Shown here piece after piece: positions 8,294-14,353 of a stretch of 17,754 bases of DNA; positions within the stretch are counted from its first letter, which is position 1; the number at the start of each line of letters is the position of its first letter. Where the stretch lies: positions 1 to 17,754 of the forward strand of contig CAZFCK010000093.1 of NCBI GenBank assembly GCA_964517355.1, in the 5' to 3' direction. Under the pieces are notes generated by a model. That model saw only the letters and a program-made list of their open reading frames with translations. It searched no databases and was not told the origin of the DNA. Position numbers and translations under genes: made by a program. The DNA is from CAZFCK01 sp964517355 (GTDB lineage: Bacteria > Desulfobacterota > Desulfovibrionia > Desulfovibrionales > Desulfovibrionaceae).

Positions 8294-9583
8294 TCACGAC
8301 AGCGTTTGACCGGACGTAACGCAGATATCTTCTTGCGAGCTTTTGAACTGCGGGGAGTAGCCAGTCTCTTCCGCCAAATCCTTTGAACGAATCTTAAATT
8401 TTCCTGCCAGCTTATCCAGGGCCTGCATAACCACGTCGATATGCTTGTCCTCATGGGTGCTCATAAAGGCCGTTCGAATGAGGGCCTTCCCCTTGGGCAC
8501 GGCCGGATACACGGCGGGCAGAGCGAAAACGCCTTCGTTGAACAACGCGGCCGCAAAGCTGTAGGCCTTTTCCTCCTCGCCGATGTGAATCGGAATGACG
8601 GGAGACTCGGTCATGCCGTAAATCAGGTCAAGTTGTTTATAACCTTCACGAACCTTTCTGGACACGTCCCAAAGCCGGCGCACCCGATCAGGTTCCTGAT
8701 CGATAATATCGAGACACTTCAGCACGGTGGCGGCGTTGCTCGCAGGCAGGGCGGCAGAGAAAATCAGTGTTTTGGACTGGTGCTTCACATAGCACAGCAA
8801 TTCCTCATCATCCGAGGCGATGAACCCGCCGATGGAGGCAAGGGCCTTGCTGAACGTTCCCATGATGAAATCCATCTCAGATACCAATCCATAATGATAT
8901 GCCGTGCCGCGCCCGCTATCTCCCATGACGCCGAGGCCGTGGGCATCGTCCAGATAAATCAGGAGATCGGGGAACTCTTGCCGCAAAGCGTATAATCCCG
9001 GCAGGTTGCTGATATCACCAGACATACTGAAGACACCCTCGGTAATGAGGAAAATCGTGGCCTCGGGATATCTTTTTTTAGCGTTGCGTATCTTGTCGCG
9101 GGCGGAATCAGGATTGTTGTGATGAAAAGGAATGATTTTGGCTCCGGATGCGCGACAGCCTTCGAAAATGCTGGCGTGATCCTCACGATCGCAGATCAAG
9201 ACGTCCGTAGGTGCGGCAAGACAGGACAACGCGCCGAGATTCGTCAAAAATCCCGTGGTATGAACCACGGCAGCTTTTTTGCCCACAAAAGCGGCCAAAC
9301 GTTCTTCCAGCTGGTCGTGCAGAGTCATGTTTCCCGACAGAAACCGCGAGCCTCCGGGACCGGCTCCCCAACGCTTGATGGCCTCCATGGCGGCTTCGAC
9401 CACACGGGGATCATGGGTCAAGCCAAGATAGTCGTTGGAACCGGCCATGACCAGCACCTTGCCGTCGACTTCCACCTCAGGTCCCCACGACCGTGCTATG
9501 GGTTGAAAATAAGGATAAGACCGCTGCTCTTTCAGACCTGCGACGGTGTGTGCAATGGACTTGCTGAGTTGTTTGGTTTTCAT
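8294..9583 (-). CDS. Alpha-oxoamine synthase, serine palmitoyltransferase-like
   Basis: The 429-residue, cytosolic fold-type I PLP enzyme condenses an amino acid with an acyl thioester and releases CO2. Visible landmarks are AGSNDYLGLT (47-56), GGSRFLSG (78-84), the PLP-stacking His in DREDHASI (H136), DDAHGLGVMGDSGRG (D212, H215) and the Schiff-base lysine in GTFSKALASIGGF (K246). Within the family (BioF, KBL, HemA, SPT, CqsA), the pattern closely follows bacterial serine palmitoyltransferases: SNDYLGL, a GTFSK-ASxGGF site, TESPVIPI and PAVP near the C-terminus. These make 3-ketosphinganine from serine and palmitoyl thioester. It has an extra C-terminal tail of about 30 residues. It is the first gene of the export operon. 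No biotin, threonine-degradation or heme genes are nearby to argue for BioF, KBL or HemA. Substrate specificity remains inferred. Confidence 0.87.
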   Translation of the reverse strand: MKTKQLSKSIAHTVAGLKEQRSYPYFQPIARSWGPEVEVDGKVLVMAGSNDYLGLTHDPRVVEAAMEAIKRWGAGPGGSRFLSGNMTLHDQLEERLAAFVGKKAAVVHTTGFLTNLGALSCLAAPTDVLICDREDHASIFEGCRASGAKIIPFHHNNPDSARDKIRNAKKRYPEATIFLITEGVFSMSGDISNLPGLYALRQEFPDLLIYLDDAHGLGVMGDSGRGTAYHYGLVSEMDFIMGTFSKALASIGGFIASDDEELLCYVKHQSKTLIFSAALPASNAATVLKCLDIIDQEPDRVRRLWDVSRKVREGYKQLDLIYGMTESPVIPIHIGEEEKAYSFAAALFNEGVFALPAVYPAVPKGKALIRTAFMSTHEDKHIDVVMQALDKLAGKFKIRSKDLAEETGYSPQFKSSQEDICVTSGQTLS

Positions 9584-9657
9584 GGAAATAAGAGTTCCTG
9601 CATGTAATCGTATGCCCAGGGCACAGGTTCAGAAGTGCCTGGTATTTTAATTATCGC

Positions 9658-9686
9658 ATTATCCGCCAAAAGAAACGCCCCCACAA
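9658..9686 (-). promoter_or_regulatory. Candidate sigma70 promoter of the lipid/export operon
   Basis: On the minus strand, TTGTGG (9681-9686) and GATAAT (9658-9663) are separated by 17 bases. The -10 matches consensus at five of six positions and the -35 at three of six. Transcription would start near 9651, about 70 bases before the ATG at 9583. The weak -35 beside a perfect palindrome is compatible with activator dependence. There is no other evidence. Confidence 0.35.
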
Positions 9687-9692
9687 GGGGCA

Positions 9693-9710
9693 TTCAGGCA
9701 GCTGCCTGAA
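9693..9710. promoter_or_regulatory. 18-bp perfect palindrome, possible operator
   Basis: TTCAGGCAGCTGCCTGAA reads the same on both strands without a spacer. It ends six bases upstream of the candidate -35 element and is centred about 50 bases before the predicted start. That is a usual place for a dimeric activator or a repressor. With no loop it would make a poor RNA hairpin, so a protein-binding site is more likely than a terminator. No regulator gene lies in the window. Confidence 0.45.
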
Positions 9711-9823
9711 GCAGCTTTGCGCACTCGCGTCCATCAGGGGGCTGCAAGAAAAAATAGAAACAAGTAAAATACCTAGACACCATATATCCATTCATTCACC
9801 TGCTTGCCCCCTTATAAAGCGCA

Positions 9824-9842
9824 AAATCCGGCTCAGCCGGAA
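9824..9842 (-). terminator. Weak intrinsic terminator downstream of the glycosyltransferase pair
   Basis: On the minus strand, TCCGGC and GCCGGA form a 6-bp stem with a TGA loop, directly followed by TTTT. It lies about 180 bases after the GT2 stop. The T run is short, so termination may be incomplete and some transcription could continue into the downstream operon. Confidence 0.4.
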
Positions 9843-10024
9843 TATTATTGTATCATAATCCGCACATTTCTAGGGGTCAACCTCATGCCGGAAGCAAATC
9901 ACCATCCTACCGTGTACTGCATCCTGCCGAAGCTGAATAGCTTTACACCTCCGGCTGCAAGATTGTCAACCAACCCGCAATGGTGCAAATAAATACACGA
10001 TGCTTGGTACATTTTCACTCTTTC

Positions 10025-11206
10025 CTAAATTTCAGGACGCATTGTTTCCACACCGCCGCCCCGGCGCACCCGATAGATGATCCCGCCCCACGAAATATGC
10101 CGCAGGACCTGTGTACGGGCATGGCTACCCGCCGCCATAATCAATGTCCCGAAAAAACCGCTCAACCAGGGCAGCGTCCCTCCGGGAGCAGGATGGCATG
10201 CTTTGGCCCACAATCCCAGCAAAACGAGAACGCCGAGGAATCCCCAGCACAAAGCCGCCGTTGCGCCGCCAACCAGGCCACACAGGCTCAAGACCGCGAT
10301 AGCGCCTGAAAAAAGCAGCATGCCCGCCAAGAGATACAGAAGCACTCCCACTCCGAACCAGGACCCGGGATAAATAAACTTCAGGTACAGCCATTGGCGT
10401 TCCATCCAGATGCGCCAATCACGCATCAGCTGGCCTTGCACAAGCGTCTCCATGCACGCCCCCAGCACCGGAACGGCCCGTTCCCCGGCCTGTTCCAGCC
10501 TGCGCGCAAGCGTCACGTCGTCTACAACGCTCCCGGCCCACAGCGCCGCCGCGTCCAGTTCTTGGAACACCGCGCGCTTAACGGCCATGCTTCCCCCCCA
10601 GGGTTGGGTCACGGCAGGTATTTCCTGCATCATATAGAGCGCAAGCACGGAAATTTTGCGTCCCATGACCGCAAATCCTTCACGTGGAGAAAAGACATGG
10701 TGATAAGCCGTGCTGGCCACGCCATGGCCAGCGGCGATGGGTGACACGAGCCGTCTGAGCCAATCCATGCGGGGTTTGTGCATACTGTCGCAAAAGGCCA
10801 AAACAGCGACATCCTCGTCAACGCCCCCCAGGGCGGCGAGCTGATTCCAATTCTTCTGACCGCAGCCCTCGGCTTTTCCGGCCAGGGTCAGGCGCCCCTT
10901 GCTCACCCCCCTCGTCCGTGCCCGGGCCTGCGCGGCCCGGATCGCTCCAACCGCCGGATCGTTGGCGCTTTCCACCGCGAAAAAGACCTCATAATCGGGG
11001 TAATCCTGCAGCAGCAAGGCGGTCAGACACTCCTCAACGCCCTCGGGCGCCCCTTTCACCGGCACCACCAGTCCCACCCTGGGAAACGGTCCGCCATAAA
11101 TATCTTCCAGATACGCTTCCCGGGAGCGCAGACGCCGCCCCCCGCAGGCCACGAGAATGAATACGGGCGCCAGGGCAACAAGCAGCAGCACGGTCAAAAG
11201 CATCAT
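10025..11206 (-). CDS. Membrane GT2 glycosyltransferase, ceramide glucosyltransferase (GT21)-like
   Basis: The 393-residue protein has an N-terminal helix (about 3-21), a GT-A catalytic domain, and helices near 283-300, 304-318 and 322-337. The catalytic domain shows PVKGAPEGVEECLTALLLQD, then YPDYEVFFAVESANDPA (D83), FCDS (D140) and VDDVTLARRL (D229/D230). The C-terminus HISWGGIIYRVRRGG resembles the ISWRTGRYRLRCGG end of ceramide glucosyltransferases, and the VKG...DYP.YE...DPA pattern is also that of GT21 and the hopanoid enzyme HpnI. The usual (R/Q)xxRW catalytic box is changed to MERQW (268-272), which is odd. A strong AAAGGAG lies four bases before the start. It follows the GT4 gene with a 107-bp repeat in between. 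It probably transfers a sugar from a nucleotide sugar to a lipid at the cytoplasmic face. A ceramide-like acceptor is inferred from the neighbours. Confidence 0.85.
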   Translation of the reverse strand: MMLLTVLLLVALAPVFILVACGGRRLRSREAYLEDIYGGPFPRVGLVVPVKGAPEGVEECLTALLLQDYPDYEVFFAVESANDPAVGAIRAAQARARTRGVSKGRLTLAGKAEGCGQKNWNQLAALGGVDEDVAVLAFCDSMHKPRMDWLRRLVSPIAAGHGVASTAYHHVFSPREGFAVMGRKISVLALYMMQEIPAVTQPWGGSMAVKRAVFQELDAAALWAGSVVDDVTLARRLEQAGERAVPVLGACMETLVQGQLMRDWRIWMERQWLYLKFIYPGSWFGVGVLLYLLAGMLLFSGAIAVLSLCGLVGGATAALCWGFLGVLVLLGLWAKACHPAPGGTLPWLSGFFGTLIMAAGSHARTQVLRHISWGGIIYRVRRGGGVETMRPEI

Positions 11207-11215
11207 CCATCTCCT

Positions 11216-11322
11216 TTAGCGCATTTTCGCCTTGAAACAAGGCTCTCTCCTGAAACAATTTCCAATTGTTCCAGTGAAATGCATAAGAGCATCTCGCGCT
11301 TTTCAAGCGTGAGATGCTCTAG
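11216..11322 (-). repeat. 107-bp inverted repeat, copy A (between GT4 and GT2)
   Basis: Read on the minus strand, this copy matches 12620-12726 on the plus strand at 104 of 107 positions. Similarity stops at both ends at the same points. Each copy can fold into three hairpins: a 15-bp stem with one mismatch and a 3-base loop (11287-11319), an 11-bp stem CTGGAACAATT/AATTGTTTCAG with a GGA loop, and GCCTTG/CAAGGC with a TTT loop. The element encodes the last GT4 residues RASHA and its stop, and ends just before the GT2 ribosome site. It encodes no protein of its own. It could be a REP/BIME-like or MITE-like family, which copies elsewhere in the genome would show. Confidence 0.93.
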
Positions 11323-12427
11323 TATTCTCTGGGCGCGCCAACGCCGCAAACAACGCCTCATGGGCGCGCGTGGCGTTCTCGTACGAGAATTCGCGCACGG
11401 CTTTATCTCTGCCGGCACGTCCCATGGCCTTGCATTGCGCATCATCTTCCAGCAATCTTTCAATTCCCGCGGCCATGGCCTCCCAATCCCCGGCAGGCAG
11501 CAGCAGTCCGGTACGCCCGTGTTCCACCAATTCCGGAACGCCGTCCACCGCCGTCGCCACCACGGGAAGCCCCGAAGCCATGGCTTCCAGGATGACGTTC
11601 GGCAACCCCTCGCGCAGGGAACTGAGCAAGAACATGCGCGCGGCCGGATACACCTCCTCCAGCCCCGAACGCCCCTCAAAGATACGCACCCGCGCCCCAA
11701 TATCCCGGGGCATGGCGGCCGCCTGCTCCATCAACGCCTGGCGCAAGGGCCCGTCTCCATACAAATGCAGCTCCACATCGGAATGGTTTTCGGCCACACG
11801 CGCAAAAGCGCGAAGCATGCACGCCTGATCCTTGTCCGAAACCAGCCGAGCCGCGCTCAGCAGCACGGGCGCTCCCGGAACCGTTTCCTTGCGGGGGCGA
11901 AACCGTTCCACATCCACACCATTATGGATGACGGTGATCCGCTCCGGGGGCAATCCGTAATCCCGCACCAATAAATCACGTAGCGCCGTTGCGTTGCACA
12001 CGTGATGGTCGGCCAGATTCTTCAGCCAGCGCTCGTGATAACGCACCGGGGCTCCGGACTGGCGGATATTGCCCACAATAACGGGCAGCCCGGCCAAACG
12101 CCCCGCTATCCGTCCCCAGATGTTGGGCAACGCGGTGAGCAGCACCAGCACGTCGGGGCGCTCCGCCCGCAACCTGCGCCAGAGCGTCAACAATCCCGCC
12201 GGTCCCAGGACGCTGCGCCGTGTCAGCCACCGCACGTCGAGCCCCCATTCCCGCGCCAGAGGGGCGAAATCATCCCCCTGCAACAAAACCCAAAGGCTGG
12301 GCCTGACACGCGAGGTATCAAATCTTCTGGCCATTTCCACCGCCTGACGCTGGGTGCCCCCGAACGCCAAATCCTCCAGAAGAAAGACGACACGCAACGG
12401 CTTGCCGGCAATGACGCTCCCGTTCAC
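11303..12427 (-). CDS. GT4-family glycosyltransferase
   Basis: The 374-residue GT-B protein has an N-terminal nucleotide-sugar fold entry VVFLLEDLAFGGTQRQ (13-28) with the Gly-Gly loop, VIHNGVDVERF (167-177) in the linker, and the family's EX7E motif in REGLPNVILEAMASG (E273, E281). Such enzymes transfer a sugar from a nucleotide donor with retention. No signal or membrane helix is seen, so it acts in the cytoplasm, perhaps at the membrane. The start is GTG at 12427 with AAGGGG just upstream. The last five residues and the stop codon lie inside inverted repeat A. It precedes the GT21-like gene by 96 bases and is probably cotranscribed with it. Together they could add two sugars to a lipid or build another envelope glycan; the acceptor is not visible. 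Confidence 0.9.
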   Translation of the reverse strand: MNGSVIAGKPLRVVFLLEDLAFGGTQRQAVEMARRFDTSRVRPSLWVLLQGDDFAPLAREWGLDVRWLTRRSVLGPAGLLTLWRRLRAERPDVLVLLTALPNIWGRIAGRLAGLPVIVGNIRQSGAPVRYHERWLKNLADHHVCNATALRDLLVRDYGLPPERITVIHNGVDVERFRPRKETVPGAPVLLSAARLVSDKDQACMLRAFARVAENHSDVELHLYGDGPLRQALMEQAAAMPRDIGARVRIFEGRSGLEEVYPAARMFLLSSLREGLPNVILEAMASGLPVVATAVDGVPELVEHGRTGLLLPAGDWEAMAAGIERLLEDDAQCKAMGRAGRDKAVREFSYENATRAHEALFAALARPENTRASHA

Positions 12428-12468
12428 TTCCCCTTGATCCTTCTAAAGCAAGTTATCTTTGAAAAATG

Positions 12469-12523
12469 AAAAAAAGAAAAAAATCGCTGACTTTCGCGCC
12501 CACACGACGATCAGGGGAGCCCC
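12469..12523 (-). repeat. Second copy of the left-edge terminator-like repeat
   Basis: On the minus strand these 55 bases match 1-55 of the plus strand at 48 positions. They include the T-rich tail (two runs of seven T separated by C) but have a decayed hairpin. The copy sits 42 bases upstream of the GT4 start. If it still terminates, it would block read-through into GT4 from the right; if not, it is a remnant of a duplicated gene end. No coding remnant is visible beside it. Confidence 0.6.
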
Positions 12524-12619
12524 CCGGACGCCGGAAAAACGACTCTCTCATACTTGTTTTTTCAACATATGCGAAATGTTATAGTACACATTTCACTCTG
12601 AAAATTGAGTTGGTTCGCT

Positions 12620-12726
12620 CTAGAGCATCTCACGCTTGAAAAGCGCTAGATGCTCTTATGCATTTCCCTGGAACAATTGGAAATTGTTTCAGGGGAGAGC
12701 CTTGTTTCAAGGCGAAAATGCGCTAA
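12620..12726 (+). repeat. 107-bp inverted repeat, copy B (upstream of GT4)
   Basis: This is the partner of 11216-11322 in opposite orientation, with 3 mismatches, and it keeps the same three hairpins. One mismatch (T in place of G) weakens the first stem. Its first 20 or so bases are identical to the copy that ends GT4, so an exchange between the two copies would still leave GT4 with the same final residues and stop codon. The spacer between copies is 1,297 bases and contains all but the end of GT4 plus its upstream region. Confidence 0.93.
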
Positions 12727-12745
12727 CTATCGGGTAACAATAAGC

Positions 12746-12785
12746 GCGAAAGGGGAAACCCCTACCAACGGGTCTCCCCTTTCGC
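12746..12785. terminator. Long terminator hairpin, probably two-way
   Basis: The 16-bp stem has one mismatch (GCGAAAGGGGAAACCC at 12746-12761, GGGTCTCCCCTTTCGC at 12770-12785) and an 8-base loop. On the plus strand it is followed by ACTCTTTTTC, and on the minus strand by a poorer CGCTTATTGTT. It lies 28 bases past the radical SAM stop, so it should end that transcript. It also faces any plus-strand transcription leaving repeat B. Confidence 0.65.
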
Positions 12786-12813
12786 ACTCTTTTTCATAAT
12801 GCATGAAAAAGGA

Positions 12814-14028
12814 CTAATACCCCATGAGGCCGCAGCACCGCGAACACACGGGCATCAATCCATCTTTGGTCAAACTGCGGCGAAAGCGCTGATAGGCCTC
12901 GGAGTTCCAAATCTCGGTGATGGTATTTTCCTTTACGTTGCCGACCACGTAATCATGGTAGTCGCGACAGGGGGACATATTGCCGTTGCTGTCGATCTCC
13001 ACAACCTGGAAAATGGAGATGCATTGATCGAAACCGAAACGCTCGGAATGGTCGTTGTAGTACTTTTTCAGGTTATCTTCGCCGCGGATATTCGGAATAA
13101 AAATCACCGGAGGCGCGTCTTTTTCCGACGACCGCTTGTCCAATTCATCCAACTGGCGCGAAAGATTCTGATAATCTTTAAGTTTCCATCCGCCGACCCA
13201 TCCCCAATGCAGCGTGGGCGTAAAGCCGAAACGCCGGGCGAAATCCTGATCCTGGGCCGTGGCGTGCTCCTCGTCGATCCACCAGGACGGATAAAAAACA
13301 CACATATCCACCTTGTCGCGGAACGTCTCGTAAATATCCACCAAATGGTTGGCGTTGTCCTGGGAAATCGTGGTCAGTGTGGCGATGAGCGGCAGCACGC
13401 TGTTCTTACGTTTACGCTCCTCGATAACCACGTCCAGCCCCTCTTGGATGGAGCGGAAACTGTTGGTGTTGCCCACGCCGCGCCGGATCTTGTTGTGCAC
13501 TTCCTCGCAATGGCCGTCCACGGAAACCTGGAGCAAAAACATGGGAGCTTCAACCAAATTATTGGCATACTTGGCGATATGTGTTCCGTTGGTGGCAATG
13601 GAGCACGGCAGTTTCAAATCCGTGGCGGCTTGGATAACGTCCAGCCACCCGTCGTACAGGGTGGGCTCCCCTCCCCACAGGTAGACCATGGGGTGATGGC
13701 CGTGTTGCACCAGATCTTCAAGAAGCTCTATGTACCTCTCCGGCTTGACTTCCTGTTTCTTCAGCTCCTTAAGATCCATATTGTGCAGGAAACCCTTTTC
13801 TCCCCACTGTCCGCACATCACGCAGCGCAGATTGCACACATCCGTGATACGGATACTCACCTGGCGGATTTTGTTGGCTTTACCTTCCTCCGCCTTTGGG
13901 TAGAGGGTATTGAACAACCACTTTTCCCCCTGAAGCGTCACAAGGCGCTTCGCAATCCAGGGATGACGAGCCAGTTTCCAAAAATTCTTGAACACAGCCT
14001 GGGGCGCTACTTTGCTGCGCTTGCTCAT
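12814..14028 (-). CDS. Radical SAM protein with SPASM-type C-terminus
   Basis: The 404-residue protein has the radical SAM cluster motif CNLRCVMC (C65, C69, C72), which binds the [4Fe-4S] that cleaves S-adenosylmethionine. GGEPTLY-like SAM-binding residues follow (YLWGGEPTLYDGW). The C-terminal part resembles SPASM/twitch domains: C354 in NMSPCRDYHDYVVGN, then CSRCC at 395-399, likely ligands of an auxiliary cluster. Similar proteins mature peptides or modify sugars and lipids; the substrate here is unknown. I place the start at 14028 because GGAG precedes it by eight bases; the longer frame to 14355 has no ribosome site and a sequence unlike a protein N-terminus. It is divergent from the dehydrogenase gene and its transcript should end at the hairpin at 12746-12785. 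A link to the glycosyltransferases is only by position. Confidence 0.9.
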   Translation of the reverse strand: MSKRSKVAPQAVFKNFWKLARHPWIAKRLVTLQGEKWLFNTLYPKAEEGKANKIRQVSIRITDVCNLRCVMCGQWGEKGFLHNMDLKELKKQEVKPERYIELLEDLVQHGHHPMVYLWGGEPTLYDGWLDVIQAATDLKLPCSIATNGTHIAKYANNLVEAPMFLLQVSVDGHCEEVHNKIRRGVGNTNSFRSIQEGLDVVIEERKRKNSVLPLIATLTTISQDNANHLVDIYETFRDKVDMCVFYPSWWIDEEHATAQDQDFARRFGFTPTLHWGWVGGWKLKDYQNLSRQLDELDKRSSEKDAPPVIFIPNIRGEDNLKKYYNDHSERFGFDQCISIFQVVEIDSNGNMSPCRDYHDYVVGNVKENTITEIWNSEAYQRFRRSLTKDGLMPVCSRCCGLMGY

Positions 14029-14353
14029 TAGAGATACTCCCGTTTCGACAAAGCCTGCATCAGGCTGAAGCGTTGAGGTGCGGCCAAATGTCTGACATTC
14101 GGCCCTTGAAAAGGTCGTAACGCTTGCATATTTCCCTAAAGTAATCAAGGGAAAACCAAGGCAAAACGCGGCCGGTACCACTCTACGGCGCGGTGGGGCA
14201 AAAGGCCCTCCTGCTTGACAGCCACGCTCCCACGAGCCACAGTGACGCCCCGGCACTATACGCTTTTGTTCCTGGATGACAACCGGCCAGGTTCGTGCGC
14301 ACGCAAAAACCGCGCAACACCCTGTCGATGCCGAAAAAAAGCTGCGAGGCACC
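14029..14353. promoter_or_regulatory. Divergent intergenic region with hairpins and weak promoter signals
   Basis: This 325-base region should hold the start signals of the radical SAM gene (minus) and the dehydrogenase gene (plus). The minus-strand leader contains two hairpins: GGCCGAATGT/ACATTTGGCC (14082-14104, one G-U pair) and AGCCTG/CAGGCT (14052-14066). On the plus strand, a perfect TTGACA at 14215-14220 has no good -10 at 17 bases (CACAGT only), so I give it little weight. No small gene is supported here. Confidence 0.4.

Larger units (their letters stand above)
9584..10024. other. Intergenic region: operon promoter area and upstream terminator
   Basis: I see no convincing gene in these 441 bases. 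The part next to the oxoamine synthase gene holds a candidate minus-strand promoter (9658-9686), an 18-bp palindrome (9693-9710) and a leader hairpin with a one-base bulge (CCAGG-G-CAC at 9616-9624 with GTGCCTGG at 9635-9642). A short hairpin, GCCCC/GGGGC, spans 9677-9691. A terminator-like hairpin for the glycosyltransferase unit sits at 9824-9842. Short open frames here lack ribosome sites. Confidence 0.6.
12428..12813. other. Intergenic region holding repeats and terminator, no gene seen
   Basis: These 386 bases carry, from left to right, a terminator-like repeat copy (12469-12523), an AT-rich possible promoter area with a 7-bp inverted repeat (GAAATGT 12573-12579, ACATTTC 12588-12594), inverted repeat B (12620-12726) and a long hairpin (12746-12785). 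On the minus strand a TATAAC (12578-12583) inside the 7-bp inverted repeat could serve as a -10 for GT4, but no good -35 accompanies it. No open frame with a ribosome site was found. Confidence 0.55.

Noticed and set aside
8294..9583. Assignment as biotin synthesis enzyme BioF, KBL or CqsA
   Set aside because: General family motifs are shared, but the pattern around the PLP lysine, TESPVIPI and the context of a ceramide-synthase-like gene fit SPT better. No biotin, threonine-degradation or quorum-sensing genes are nearby.
10025..11206. Hopanoid glycosyltransferase HpnI
   Set aside because: The fold is similar, but no squalene-hopene cyclase or other hpn gene is in the window and the C-terminus looks closer to ceramide glucosyltransferases. 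It stays as an alternative.
11216..12726. An insertion sequence or composite transposon made of the two 107-bp repeats
   Set aside because: The segment encodes only a glycosyltransferase and no transposase, and I could not find target-site duplications at the outer ends.
12799..14031. A 410-residue plus-strand open frame opposite the radical SAM gene
   Set aside because: The minus strand has the CxxxCxxC motif and SPASM cysteines; the plus frame has no ribosome site and no family features.
14215..14243. A strong promoter for the dehydrogenase based on the exact TTGACA
   Set aside because: No acceptable -10 element lies 16-18 bases downstream, so the hexamer may be chance.
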